Counted from the first letter of the stretch, positions 7,950 to 16,320 are shown. The stretch is 64,000 nucleotides of DNA from Asticcacaulis taihuensis (GCF_900100255.1 NZ_FMTS01000007.1:56672-120671); one strand, 5' to 3'. Made by a program: numbers and translations. The notes: generated by a model not told the origin, from the letters alone.

Positions 7950-9160
7950 TGGCCAGCCGCTTACCCGCCTTTGTCAGGGATGCCGGCTGGCTGGACCGGC
8001 AGCGTGTCAGGGCCTACACCCTGATCCTGTTCGCGGCGCAGGTCATTGGCTTCGCCGTCTGGATCGGCCTGTCGCACGGCGGCCTCGATCCCACTGGCAA
8101 ACCGCTCGGCACCGACTTCATGAGCTTCTACGCGGCCTCAAAACTGGCCCTGACCGGCCATGCGGCGCAAGCGTGGGATCCGTATGCCCATCAGGCGGCG
8201 CAGGATGCGATCTTCGGGCGGCAACTCGGATTCTGGGCTTTTTTTTATCCGCCGGCCTACCTGCTGGTCTGCGCACCGCTGGCGGTTCTGCCTTATGGCG
8301 TGTCACTGTGCCTGTGGCTGGCCGGCACCACCGGTGCGGCGGTGGCGCTGGCCCGGCACTGGCTGAAACAGCAGGCGACACTGGCAATCGGCCTGATCCC
8401 GTTGCTGGCCTTCCCGGCCTTGTGGATCAATATCGGCAACGGCCAGAACGCCGCCCTGACTACGGCGCTGTTTCTCGGCGGTTGCCTGTGGCTCGATCGG
8501 CGGCCGTTCGTCGCCGGGCTGATCCTCGGCCTGCTGGTCATCAAGCCGCAACTGGGCCTGACCCTGCCGTTCGTTCTGGCGGCGTCCGGACGGTGGAAGA
8601 CCTTCGCCGGCGCGGCGGTGGGCGCGGCGGGCTTAAGCCTGGCGGCCTGGGGTCTGGTGGGTACGGAGGGCTATCTCAATTTCTGGCACAACAGCGAACT
8701 GGCGCGCCGCACGCTGGAAACCGGGCTGGTCTCGCCTGGCCGGATGCAGAGCCTGTTCGCCGCGCTGCGGGTATGGAACCTGCCGCTCTGGCTGGCCTAT
8801 GGCGCGCAAGCTGTGCTGGCGCTGGGCGTGATCGTTTCCGCCGGTTTGATCGCCTGGCGCTGCAAGCCGGATGCCTTTGCGCTAAGCGCGCTGATGGTCT
8901 CGGCCACCCTGCTGATATCGCCCTTCATGCTCGATTACGACCTGCTGCTCAGCGCCATTCCACTCGGCTGGCTGGTCGTGAATGGCCTGAAAGGCGGCTT
9001 CCGGCCATGGGAAAAGACCCTGGCGCTGGTGGTGTTCGTCCTGCCGCTGTTCGCGCGCTCACTGGCGCTGAACCTGCATCTGCCGCCGGCACCACTGGTG
9101 CTGCTGATTCTTTATATACTGGTGGCGCGCCGGATTATCGGCACGCCTGTCACAAACTGA
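7949..9160 (+). CDS. DUF2029/GT87-family membrane protein, copy 2
   Basis: A second membrane protein of the same family, 403 residues from the ATG at 7949, which overlaps the preceding stop as TGATG. It shares the pattern of the first copy in order: GTDFMSFYAASKLALTG, FFYPPAYLLVC, FPALWINIGNGQN, VIKPQLGLTLPF and LDYDLL. The pair therefore arose by tandem duplication followed by clear divergence. The stop abuts, with no gap, the stop of the convergent dehydrogenase gene. A GT-C fold transferase role is inferred from family only; substrates may have diverged between the copies. Confidence 0.8.
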   Translation: MASRLPAFVRDAGWLDRQRVRAYTLILFAAQVIGFAVWIGLSHGGLDPTGKPLGTDFMSFYAASKLALTGHAAQAWDPYAHQAAQDAIFGRQLGFWAFFYPPAYLLVCAPLAVLPYGVSLCLWLAGTTGAAVALARHWLKQQATLAIGLIPLLAFPALWINIGNGQNAALTTALFLGGCLWLDRRPFVAGLILGLLVIKPQLGLTLPFVLAASGRWKTFAGAAVGAAGLSLAAWGLVGTEGYLNFWHNSELARRTLETGLVSPGRMQSLFAALRVWNLPLWLAYGAQAVLALGVIVSAGLIAWRCKPDAFALSALMVSATLLISPFMLDYDLLLSAIPLGWLVVNGLKGGFRPWEKTLALVVFVLPLFARSLALNLHLPPAPLVLLILYILVARRIIGTPVTN

Positions 9161-10105
9161 CTACTCAATATACTCAGGCGCCGCGATGCGCTTACCGAGC
9201 AGCATGGCATCGGCCACGATACGCAGCGGCGAGAAGTCGGCGTCCGATTCCTTTTTCTGGATCAGGTTGTAGAAGTGGGCATAGAGTCCGGAATATTCGG
9301 CTTCCTTTTCCTTCATCAGGGTCTTGCCGTCGACTTCCAGCTCGGTGCCGCCCATCGAGAGGGTCAGCTTTTCACCGGCCACCGATTCGACGTAGATGCT
9401 CCAGGTCTGGATGCCGGCCTGCAGGAAGTCATATTCGGCGCGGATCGGGAAACCGGCCTCGGTCTGCATGTCCATCTCGACCTGGATCGGCGCATCGCAA
9501 TTGACCGGAATATGCAGGTCGGCCTTCTTCACCATCACCGAATCCCTGAGGATGCGCGTCAGGATGGACAGCGAATTGATGCCGGGATCGAAGACGCCCA
9601 TGCCGCCGGCCTCGAAAATCCATTTCTGGCCGGGGTGCCACTGGCGGACATTTTCCTTCCAGTGGATGGTGATGCTTTTGATCGGACGCTCGGACACCCA
9701 CTTGCGGGTCGTTTCCACGGCCGGGGCGAAACGCGAGTGCCATGAAGCCAGCAGGGACACGCCCTTGGCGGCGGCCAGGGTTTTGATGGCTTCGGCTTCA
9801 CCCAGCGTGGCGGCGGGCGGCTTTTCGAGGAAGACGTGACGGCCGGTGGCGATGACCGCCTTGGCGATTTTATGGCGGATCTGCGGCGGGGTGCAGATGG
9901 CAATCGCTTCGATTTCCGGATGCGCCTTCAGCATGGCGTCCATGTCGGGATAGGCATTGACGCCTTCCGGGCGCGCGTGCGGCGAACAGCCGGCCACCAG
10001 TTCCAGGTTTTTATTACCACGGATCGACGGGATGTGCTGATCGACGGCAATCTTGCCAAGCCCGATCAGGCCGATCTTCAAAGGTTTCTTGCCAAACAGT
10101 CCCAT
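9161..10105 (-). CDS. Gfo/Idh/MocA aldose 1-dehydrogenase (D-galactose / L-arabinose type)
   Basis: Cytoplasmic NAD(P)-dependent sugar dehydrogenase of 314 residues. It starts with the Rossmann pattern GLIGLGKIAVDQH and has EKPPAATLGEAEAI, WHSRFAPAVE, WHPGQKWIFEAGGMGVFDPGIN and SPLRIVADAMLLG. These segments follow, from memory, the Pseudomonas D-galactose 1-dehydrogenase and the Azospirillum L-arabinose 1-dehydrogenase. The reaction would be aldose to aldonolactone. It is divergent from fucP, with a mutarotase gene just upstream on the same strand, so it likely belongs to the fucose/galactose module. Which sugar is preferred cannot be told from sequence alone. Confidence 0.82.
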   Translation of the reverse strand: MGLFGKKPLKIGLIGLGKIAVDQHIPSIRGNKNLELVAGCSPHARPEGVNAYPDMDAMLKAHPEIEAIAICTPPQIRHKIAKAVIATGRHVFLEKPPAATLGEAEAIKTLAAAKGVSLLASWHSRFAPAVETTRKWVSERPIKSITIHWKENVRQWHPGQKWIFEAGGMGVFDPGINSLSILTRILRDSVMVKKADLHIPVNCDAPIQVEMDMQTEAGFPIRAEYDFLQAGIQTWSIYVESVAGEKLTLSMGGTELEVDGKTLMKEKEAEYSGLYAHFYNLIQKKESDADFSPLRIVADAMLLGKRIAAPEYIE

Positions 10106-10177
10106 CGTCGCGTTTCCTTGAGTACTCTTTGCGGCGTCCTTTAGCGTGGCCGCGTTCGTTTGTAAATTGTAGTATAA

Positions 10178-10537
10178 TTAATTCTGCTCGGCGAGCGAAT
10201 AAATCCGTTCCATCGGCAGCCACTTCTCACCAGGCGCGGCGAAAGGCAGGGCTTGCTGGAAGTCCCACATCAGGGTTTCCCATGCTTGCACCTCTTCGCT
10301 TGCCGCATCGGCCGCCGCCTTGGCAACGGGGTCGAAGTCCGGACCGGGCGTCAGGATCATGAACATCCGGTTGCCGACCAGATAGATTTCCAGCGCCTCG
10401 ATGCGGGCCTTTCGGATCGAGTCATTGATGGCGACCGGTACCTGGCCGGGCGCGTGCCATTGTTTATAGCGCTCGATCAGCGCCGGATCGTCTTTCAGAT
10501 CGAGGGCATAGACAAGCTTTTGAGATGAGGTAGTCAT
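10178..10537 (-). CDS. L-fucose/L-rhamnose mutarotase (RhaM/FucU-like, DUF718)
   Basis: Small cytoplasmic enzyme (119 residues from ATG 10537) that would interconvert the anomers of a 6-deoxy-hexose. The sequence KLVYALDLKDDPALIERYKQWH, then IRKARIEALEIYLVGNRMFMIL and the C-terminal WLPMERIYSL follow the L-rhamnose mutarotase family. In this cluster the substrate is more likely L-fucose. An upstream TTG at 10549 is possible, but ATG 10537 has a GGAA ribosome site and begins the conserved part. It is 72 bases from the dehydrogenase downstream and probably shares its promoter in 10550-10688. Confidence 0.82.
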   Translation of the reverse strand: MTTSSQKLVYALDLKDDPALIERYKQWHAPGQVPVAINDSIRKARIEALEIYLVGNRMFMILTPGPDFDPVAKAAADAASEEVQAWETLMWDFQQALPFAAPGEKWLPMERIYSLAEQN

Positions 10538-10603
10538 CAGCGTTTCCAATTTTGTCTGAGTTTATATTGAAGTTTTATTCGGAGCGCAAACCCCTCACGA
10601 AAT

Positions 10604-10637
10604 TTCATATTTGACGTTCCGATTCATATGTGATGTT
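10604..10637. promoter_or_regulatory. 19-bp-spaced direct repeat, candidate operator
   Basis: TTCATATTTGACGTT (10604-10618) and TTCATATGTGATGTT (10623-10637) agree at 13 of 15 positions and begin 19 bases apart. They lie between the divergent mutarotase and fucP genes, 52 bases before the fucP start. The local IclR-family regulator is the natural candidate protein. Confidence 0.45.
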
Positions 10638-10688
10638 AAATGAAGCCATAAAGGGCCCGCAAGGCTGAAAATACAGGGACATCGCTGC

Positions 10689-11966
10689 ATGGATTCGACA
10701 CCAGATACTTCAGAGACCAAATCACCCAAAGGTTTCGCGGCCATTTGGCCGATCATACTCATCACGGCCCTGTTCTTCTTCTGGGGCATGGCCAACAATC
10801 TCAACGACATCCTGATCCCGCAGTTCAAGAAGACCTTCACCCTGACCGACTTCCAGTCGGGACTCGTGCAGTCGGCCTTTTACATGGGCTATTTCCTGCT
10901 GGCCCTGCCCGCCGGCTTCTTCATGCGCAAATTCGGTTACAAGGCCGTGGTCATTACCGGCCTCTGCCTGTTCGCGCTCGGCGCTCTGCTGTTCTACCCG
11001 GCAGCCGAAATCCGCCAATACAACTGGTTCCTCGCCGCCCTGTTCGTCATCGCGTCTGGCCTGGCCTTCCTGGAAACCTCGGCCAATCCGCTAATGACCA
11101 TACTGGGCGATGAAAAACACGCCGCCTTCCGGCTCAACCTGGCCCAGGCGTTCAATCCGCTGGGTTCACTGGTTGGGCTGTGGATCGGCCAGACCTTCAT
11201 TCTCTCCGGCATCGAAAAGCTGGACGCGGCCGATTTCGTGCGCGAGGCCAAGGCGGTGCAGACGCCTTACCTGATCATCGGCGCCGTTATCCTGCTGTGG
11301 GCCGTTCTCGTCATTTTCACCAAATTCCCAAGGGCTGCCACCGTCAACACGCATGATGCCGACGAGGCGAAACTCACCACCGGACAAGCGCTCGGCGGCC
11401 TTTTGAAGCACAAGCATTTCCTGATGGGCGTGGTGGCGCAGTTCTTCTATGTCGGCGCTCAGGTCGGCGTCTGGAGCTATACCATCCGCTATGCCCAGTC
11501 GGAAATCGGAATCACCGACAAGGCGGCCGCCAGCTATGTCATCGCCGCCCTGATCCTTTTTGCCATCGGCCGTTTCATCGGCACCGGCCTGCTGCGTTTC
11601 GTGCCGGCTACCAAACTGCTGGGCGTCTTCGCGGTCATCAATATCGCCCTGACCGGCTATGCCGCCACAGCCGGCGGCCAGTACGGCCTCTACGCCATGG
11701 TTGGCTGCTCGCTGTTCATGTCGATCATGTTCCCAACCATTTTCGCCACCTCGGTACGCGGCCTGGGGCCACTGACCAAGACCGGCGCCTCGTTCCTGGT
11801 CATGAGCATTATCGGTGGGGCGGCGCTGACTGCCGTCATGGGCAAGGTCTCGGACATGAGCCACATCAAAACGGCCATCTTCGTGCCGCTGCTCTGTTTC
11901 GTGGTGATCGCGCTCTACGGTCTCGGCTCGAAATCGGCAAAGGTCGACATGACCAAGAGCCATTGA
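10689..11966 (+). CDS. fucP: L-fucose:H+ symporter
   Basis: Inner-membrane MFS permease of 425 residues. It matches E. coli FucP in the first helix (ANNLNDILIPQFKK, with Asp40) and in FLETSANPLMTILGDE with Glu129. These equal the two acidic residues known to be needed for proton-coupled fucose transport in FucP, unlike the permease at 2811, which has Gln there. The gene opens the plus-strand part of the fucose cluster and overlaps the lactonase gene by one base (TGATG). A GGGA ribosome site precedes the ATG. Regulation is likely through the direct repeats upstream. Confidence 0.9.
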   Translation: MDSTPDTSETKSPKGFAAIWPIILITALFFFWGMANNLNDILIPQFKKTFTLTDFQSGLVQSAFYMGYFLLALPAGFFMRKFGYKAVVITGLCLFALGALLFYPAAEIRQYNWFLAALFVIASGLAFLETSANPLMTILGDEKHAAFRLNLAQAFNPLGSLVGLWIGQTFILSGIEKLDAADFVREAKAVQTPYLIIGAVILLWAVLVIFTKFPRAATVNTHDADEAKLTTGQALGGLLKHKHFLMGVVAQFFYVGAQVGVWSYTIRYAQSEIGITDKAAASYVIAALILFAIGRFIGTGLLRFVPATKLLGVFAVINIALTGYAATAGGQYGLYAMVGCSLFMSIMFPTIFATSVRGLGPLTKTGASFLVMSIIGGAALTAVMGKVSDMSHIKTAIFVPLLCFVVIALYGLGSKSAKVDMTKSH

Positions 11967-12793
11967 TGACTATCGACTCCCACCAGCACCTGTGGCGGAT
12001 CGGCCAAAACGGTCACGAATGGCCGACGCCGGATCTGAGCGTAATCCACCGCGATTTCGTCCCCGATGATCTGGCAACCGCCTGCGAGGGGCTGGATATC
12101 ACCGGCACCGTTCTGGTGCAGTCACAACCCGCCGATGCCGACACCGACTGGATGCTGGCGGTCGCGGCCACCACGCCGCTGATCAAAGGCGTGGTCGGCT
12201 GGGCCGATCTCGCCGCGCCGGACGCCCCGCAGCGCATCGCCCGGCTGGCACAGCAACCGAAACTGAAGGGGCTGCGGCCCATGCTTCAGGGCCTGGCTCA
12301 GGAGGACTGGATCCTGCGCGACGATGTCCAGCCGGCGCTGGAAGCTATCATCGCGCACGGCCTGACCTTCGATGCGCTTGTCTATACTCGGCACCTGCCC
12401 TTTATCGGCCAACTGGCGCGCCGGTATACGGACCTGCGCATCGTCATAGACCATGGCGCTAAGCCGCCGCTCGGCGATCCGGACGGTATGAAGCGGTGGC
12501 GCGAGGAAATGGCCAAGGTCGCTCTGCACGGCACCGTCAGTTGCAAGCTCTCCGGCCTGCTGACCGAGATGGCGGACGGACAGGCTGAAGACGTTCTGAC
12601 GCCTTGCGCCGAACATCTGCTGGCCGTCTTTGGGGCCGATCGCCTGATGTGGGGCTCGGACTGGCCGGTCGTGCTGCTGAAAGACAGCTACCGCCACTGG
12701 CATGACTGGACATTGCGCTGGCTGGACGGCAAACCGGAAACCGCACAGAATGCGGTTATGGGCGAAACAGCCCGCCGATTCTACAAACTGTAA
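11966..12793 (+). CDS. L-fucono-1,5-lactonase (amidohydrolase family 2)
   Basis: Cytoplasmic TIM-barrel hydrolase of 275 residues, COG3618 type. It would open L-fuconolactone to L-fuconate. Visible metal-site and barrel motifs: DSHQHLW at the N-terminus, GWADLAAPD, LKGLRPMLQG, FDALVY, IVIDHGAKPPLG, CKLSGLLTE and WGSDWPV near the C-terminus. The ATG at 11966 overlaps the fucP stop, so the two are coupled. A TTG three bases earlier is less likely. Related enzymes also act on L-galactonolactone, so a broader range is plausible. Confidence 0.86.
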   Translation: MTIDSHQHLWRIGQNGHEWPTPDLSVIHRDFVPDDLATACEGLDITGTVLVQSQPADADTDWMLAVAATTPLIKGVVGWADLAAPDAPQRIARLAQQPKLKGLRPMLQGLAQEDWILRDDVQPALEAIIAHGLTFDALVYTRHLPFIGQLARRYTDLRIVIDHGAKPPLGDPDGMKRWREEMAKVALHGTVSCKLSGLLTEMADGQAEDVLTPCAEHLLAVFGADRLMWGSDWPVVLLKDSYRHWHDWTLRWLDGKPETAQNAVMGETARRFYKL

Positions 12794-12802
12794 GGTCATA
12801 TA

Positions 12803-13558
12803 ATGTCCGATAAAGCCACCAGCAAATACCGCGCCCCGGCGCTGGAAAAAGGTCTCGATGTCCTGGAGCTCCTGGCCACCGCCAAGTCACCTATGACCCT
12901 GTCGCAGATATCGGCGCGGCTGGACCGGTCGGTCAGCGAACTGTTCCGCATGGTGCAGGTGCTGGAAATCCGCGGCTATGTCGGGATGTCGGCCAGCGGC
13001 GAAGGATTTGAGCTCACCAACAAGCTGTTTTCGCTCGGCATTTCGCGTGGTCCCAGCCAGAACCTGCTGGCCAGTGCCCTGCCGCTGATGCAGACCTTGA
13101 GCGACCAGACCCGCCAGGCCTGTCACCTCGCCATCGCCTCGGACGACCGCATGGTGGTCATCGCCCGCATCGAGGCGCCCGGCGATGTCGGCTTTTCGGT
13201 GCGCGTCGGCTACCAGCGGCCGCTGGCCCATTCGACCTCCGGCCTGCTGATCTATGCCTTCCAGAAACCGAAGATCCGCGAGCAGTGGCGCGCCCTGCTC
13301 AAGCCAGGCCTCTCGCCGGACGAATGGGCCACCTTTGAGGCCCAGGCGGAAAAGGCCCTGGCCCAGGGCCATTTCTCCGCGCCCTCCAGCTATATCGACG
13401 GCATCACCGATATCTCCTGCCCCGTGATCAACGACGTGGGGGTTGTCGCCGCCCTGACCATGCCGTGGATTCACATCGAGGACGGCATTACCCTCGATGA
13501 CGCCCTGGTGCGCCTGAAGGCTACAGCCAAAACTTTAAGCAAGACACTCGGCGGATAG
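12803..13558 (+). CDS. IclR-family transcriptional regulator of the fucose cluster
   Basis: A 251-residue regulator with an N-terminal winged helix-turn-helix (about residues 12-70: ALEKGLDVLELLA, TLSQISARLDRSVSELFRMVQVLEIRGYV) and a C-terminal GAF-like effector domain (ACHLAIASDDRMVVIARIEAPGDVGFSVRVG; SAPSSYIDGITDISCPV). It lies 9 bases after the lactonase gene in the same direction and upstream of the dehydrogenase and dehydratase genes. By context it senses L-fucose or a pathway intermediate. Whether it activates or represses cannot be told. Confidence 0.88.
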   Translation: MSDKATSKYRAPALEKGLDVLELLATAKSPMTLSQISARLDRSVSELFRMVQVLEIRGYVGMSASGEGFELTNKLFSLGISRGPSQNLLASALPLMQTLSDQTRQACHLAIASDDRMVVIARIEAPGDVGFSVRVGYQRPLAHSTSGLLIYAFQKPKIREQWRALLKPGLSPDEWATFEAQAEKALAQGHFSAPSSYIDGITDISCPVINDVGVVAALTMPWIHIEDGITLDDALVRLKATAKTLSKTLGG

Positions 13559-13587
13559 CCCTTGATTCAGGGCGGCGCTATCGCTAT

Positions 13588-13620
13588 TAATTTCACATAT
13601 AAGAATAATTTCAAACTTAA
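13588..13620. promoter_or_regulatory. AT-rich repeat before the aldo-keto reductase gene
   Basis: TTTCACATATAA (from 13591) and TTTCAAACTTAA (from 13609) form a loose direct repeat offset by 18 bases. The spacing and the TTTCA element recall the repeat before fucP. It is a candidate second binding site for the IclR regulator; the match is weak. Confidence 0.25.
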
Positions 13621-13644
13621 ACAGACCAGAGCAGACGCCGCAAA

Positions 13645-14685
13645 TTGACGACCGCGTACCCCATTCCCCGCCGCAGGCTGGGCTCGACCTCCGTCGAGGT
13701 GACGGCGCTTGGCTTCGGCGCCGCGGCGCTCGGCAATCTCTATCGCGCCATTCCCGACGACACGGCGCAAGCCTGCCTTCAGGCCGCCCTCGACAGCGGC
13801 ATCGCCTATATCGACACCGCACCGCACTATGGCCAGGGGCTTTCGGAACGCCGCGTCGGCCAAACCCTCGGAAAGTCGCTTGCCGGCCAACCCAGCCTCA
13901 CCCTTTCCACCAAGGTCGGCCGTGTCCTGACGCCGGTGGCGCCCCCCCCGGCCGGCACCGAGCGCCACGGCTTCATCGATGGCGACCCCTTCGAGCCCGT
14001 CTTCGATTACAGCCATGACGGCGTCATGCGGTCTTTCGAAAGCAGCTTGAGGCGCCTGGGGCGTGAAAAAATCGATATCCTGCTGGCCCACGACCTGGGC
14101 ACAGTGACGCATGGCGATGACGCCGCGGGCCACATGAAAGCCTTCCTGGATGGCGGCCTGCGCGCCATGCAGGACCTGAAGGCCCAGGGACTGGTGGGGG
14201 CGATCGGTCTCGGCGTCAATGAATGGCAGGTCTGCGAAGAAGTCCTCGTCCATGCCGATCTGGATGTTGTGCTTCTGGCCGGCCGCTATACCCTGCTGGA
14301 ACAGGGCGCGCTTGATAGCTTCCTGCCGCTGTGTGAGGCAAAAGGCGTTTCGGTGATCGTCGGCGGCCCGTTCAATTCCGGCATCCTGATAGGTGGCGAT
14401 CATTATGATTATGGACGCGTGCCACCGGAAATCTGCGACCGCGTCACGGAACTGAAAGCAGCCTGCGCCGCGCATGGCGTGCCGCTCGCCGCCGCCGCCC
14501 TGCAATTTCCGCTCGCCCATCCGGCTGTGGCCTGCGTCATTCCGGGCATGGCCGACGCCGCCGAGGTGGCCGGCAATGTGGCCCTGTTGGCGCAGGATAT
14601 TCCATCCGCCCTGTGGGACGATCTTAAAACCGGTGGCCTGCTGCACGACCGCGCGCCCATACCGAAAACACGAGTGCTGTCATGA
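13645..14685 (+). CDS. Aldo-keto reductase, L-fucose 1-dehydrogenase type
   Basis: Cytoplasmic NAD(P)-dependent oxidoreductase of 346 residues. It has the AKR pattern RRRLGSTSVEVTALGFGAA, DTAPHYGQGLSERRVG (Asp and Tyr of the catalytic tetrad), STKVGRVL and HDLG. The long form with the FDYSHDGVMRSFESSLRRLG segment resembles D-threo-aldose / L-fucose 1-dehydrogenases. It would oxidise L-fucose to L-fuconolactone, the substrate of the lactonase at 11966. The start appears to be TTG at 13645 with a poor ribosome site; no better start precedes the conserved region. Its stop overlaps the next ATG (ATGA). Confidence 0.85.
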   Translation: MTTAYPIPRRRLGSTSVEVTALGFGAAALGNLYRAIPDDTAQACLQAALDSGIAYIDTAPHYGQGLSERRVGQTLGKSLAGQPSLTLSTKVGRVLTPVAPPPAGTERHGFIDGDPFEPVFDYSHDGVMRSFESSLRRLGREKIDILLAHDLGTVTHGDDAAGHMKAFLDGGLRAMQDLKAQGLVGAIGLGVNEWQVCEEVLVHADLDVVLLAGRYTLLEQGALDSFLPLCEAKGVSVIVGGPFNSGILIGGDHYDYGRVPPEICDRVTELKAACAAHGVPLAAAALQFPLAHPAVACVIPGMADAAEVAGNVALLAQDIPSALWDDLKTGGLLHDRAPIPKTRVLS

Positions 14686-14984
14686 ATACCGGCCCCTTCA
14701 TCCTGCTGCATCCGGACGACAATGTGCTGGTCTGCCGCCAGCACGCCTTCCGCGGCCAGTCGATCACGCTGGACGGCGACATTGTCGTTCTCCCCGATGA
14801 GATCACAGTCGGCCACAAGATCGCCCGCCGCGACCTGAAGGCCGGTGAAAAGATCATCAAGTACGGCGCCCCCATCGGCTCGATGAAGACAGATGCCGCC
14901 CGCGGCGCCCACATTCACATGCACAATATGCAGAGCGATTATATCAAGAGTCATACGCGCGAGGTCACCGGTCATGGTCACTAG
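14682..14984 (+). CDS. UxaA-type dehydratase small subunit (SAF domain)
   Basis: A 100-residue protein equal to the N-terminal SAF domain of altronate/galactarate dehydratases. Features: FILLHPDDNVLVC, the TVGHKIARRDLKAGEKIIKYGAPIG stretch with a likely metal-ligand His, and the closing GAHIHMHNMQSDY. It is encoded separately from the large catalytic part, with which it overlaps by 11 bases. It also overlaps the upstream reductase by 4 bases, so three genes are translationally chained. It should form a heteromeric L-fuconate dehydratase with the next product. Confidence 0.85.
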   Translation: MNTGPFILLHPDDNVLVCRQHAFRGQSITLDGDIVVLPDEITVGHKIARRDLKAGEKIIKYGAPIGSMKTDAARGAHIHMHNMQSDYIKSHTREVTGHGH

Positions 14985-16212
14985 GATTGGGGACACTAAT
15001 ACACCGTTCCAGGCCTGGCTGCGTCCCGACGGCCGCAAGGGTATCCGCAATGTCATCTGCGTCGTCTATCTGGTCGAATGCGCCCACCATGTGGCGCGCC
15101 AGATCGTCAGCAAGTGCGACGACAGCGAAGTCCATCTGATCGGCTTCCCCGGATGCTATCCGAACGACTACGCCTACAAGATGATGGAAGCCCTGTGTAC
15201 CCATCCCAATGTCGGCGGCGCAGTACTCGTGTCACTGGGTTGCGAAGGCTTCAACCGCGAGGCCCTCAAACATCACATCGAAGGCTCCGGGCGACCGGTC
15301 GAGACCTATGTCATCCAGAACGAGGGCGGCACGCTGGAAACCATCCGCAAGGGCGTCGAGGCTGTTCGCCGCATCCAGACCATCGCCAACCAGACGCCGC
15401 GCGGCGACATGAGCGTCTCCGAACTGGTCATAGGCACCATCTGCGGCGGCTCGGACGGCACCTCAGGCATCACCGCCAATCCGGCAGTCGGCCGCGCCTT
15501 CGATACCCTGGGCGCCGCCGGCGCTGCCTGCATCTTCGAGGAAACCGGCGAACTGGTCGGCTGCGAGAAGATCATGGCCTCGCGCGCCATCACGCCCGAA
15601 CTCGGCGCCGAACTGGAAGCTTCAGTGCTCAAGGCCGAGAAATATTACACCATCATGGGCTATGGCTCGTTCGCGCCCGGCAATGCCGAGGGCGGCCTGA
15701 CCACCCAGGAAGAGAAGTCGATGGGCGCCTATTCCAAGTCGGGCTCGGCGCCGATCTGCGGCATCATCAAGCCGGGTGACGTACCTCCCTCCGGTGGTCT
15801 TTACCTGCTGGACGTAGTGCCCGATGGCGAGCCGCGCTTCGGCTTCCCCAATATCTCCGACAATGCCGAGATCGTCGAAATGATCGCCAGCGGGGCGCAT
15901 CTGACGCTCTTCACCACCGGCCGCGGTTCGGTGGTCGGTTCGGCCATTTCGCCGGTCATCAAGGTCTGCGCCAATCCGGAAACCTACCGCAAGCTGTCAG
16001 GCGACATGGACATCGATGCCGGCCGCATCATGGAAGGCCGCGCCACGCTCGATGAGGTCGGCGCCGAGATCACCGACCGGGTGCTGCGCGTGGCGGCCGG
16101 CGAGCAAACCTTGAGCGAACAGATGGGCCACCAGGAATTCATCCTGACCTACAAGACGTTCGATCCGGTTGGTCCGGCTTGCTTACCTCTTCGGGGCAAG
16201 CAAGCTTTTTAA
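14974..16212 (+). CDS. UxaA-type dehydratase large subunit, probable L-fuconate dehydratase
   Basis: Catalytic part (412 residues) of a UxaA/GarD-superfamily sugar-acid dehydratase. Marker segments are GYRRPDG-like WLRPDGRKGIRN, GFPGCYPNDYAYKMMEAL, LGCEGFNRE, IGTICGGSDGTSGITANPAVGRAFD, ETGELVGCE and TTGRGSVVGSAISPVIKVCANP. In the cluster, the step needed is L-fuconate to 2-keto-3-deoxy-L-fuconate, which in Xanthomonas is done by an unrelated enolase-superfamily enzyme. The ATG at 14974 lies inside the small-subunit gene; the longer frame from 14893 is rejected. The C-terminus adds LRGKQAF after the usual PACLP, because the reading frame runs into a terminator hairpin. Confidence 0.83.
   Translation: MVTRIGDTNTPFQAWLRPDGRKGIRNVICVVYLVECAHHVARQIVSKCDDSEVHLIGFPGCYPNDYAYKMMEALCTHPNVGGAVLVSLGCEGFNREALKHHIEGSGRPVETYVIQNEGGTLETIRKGVEAVRRIQTIANQTPRGDMSVSELVIGTICGGSDGTSGITANPAVGRAFDTLGAAGAACIFEETGELVGCEKIMASRAITPELGAELEASVLKAEKYYTIMGYGSFAPGNAEGGLTTQEEKSMGAYSKSGSAPICGIIKPGDVPPSGGLYLLDVVPDGEPRFGFPNISDNAEIVEMIASGAHLTLFTTGRGSVVGSAISPVIKVCANPETYRKLSGDMDIDAGRIMEGRATLDEVGAEITDRVLRVAAGEQTLSEQMGHQEFILTYKTFDPVGPACLPLRGKQAF
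16177..16210 (+). terminator. Terminator overlapping the dehydratase 3' end
   Basis: Stem GCTTGCTT (16177-16184) / AAGCAAGC (16198-16205) with a 13-base loop, followed by TTTTT. It overlaps the last codons of the dehydratase gene, so termination may be partial and leave some read-through to the downstream dehydrogenase. Confidence 0.65.
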
Positions 16213-16266
16213 GAGCTCAAGAGCCGCGTGGCTCGCCCAAAAGTGGGCGGCGTGCGGTCGCACTTG

Positions 16267-16296
16267 CCAATACTCAAAAGGATTTTTGAGTATTGG
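16267..16296. repeat. Perfect 13-bp inverted repeat before the SDR gene
   Basis: CCAATACTCAAAA (16267-16279) and TTTTGAGTATTGG (16284-16296) pair perfectly around a 4-base GGAT loop. It lies 24 bases before the SDR start. It could act as an operator, an mRNA-stabilising hairpin or a second terminator; there is no T run after it beyond the stem itself. Confidence 0.75.
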
Positions 16297-16320
16297 AGAA
16301 TATGAATATGGAGTTTTTGA

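Noticed and set aside
7876-9504. 542-codon plus-strand open frame across the second DUF2029 gene
   Set aside because: Composition rich in Arg, Gly, Ala and Pro, no motif; it overlaps a clear membrane protein and runs antisense into the dehydrogenase.
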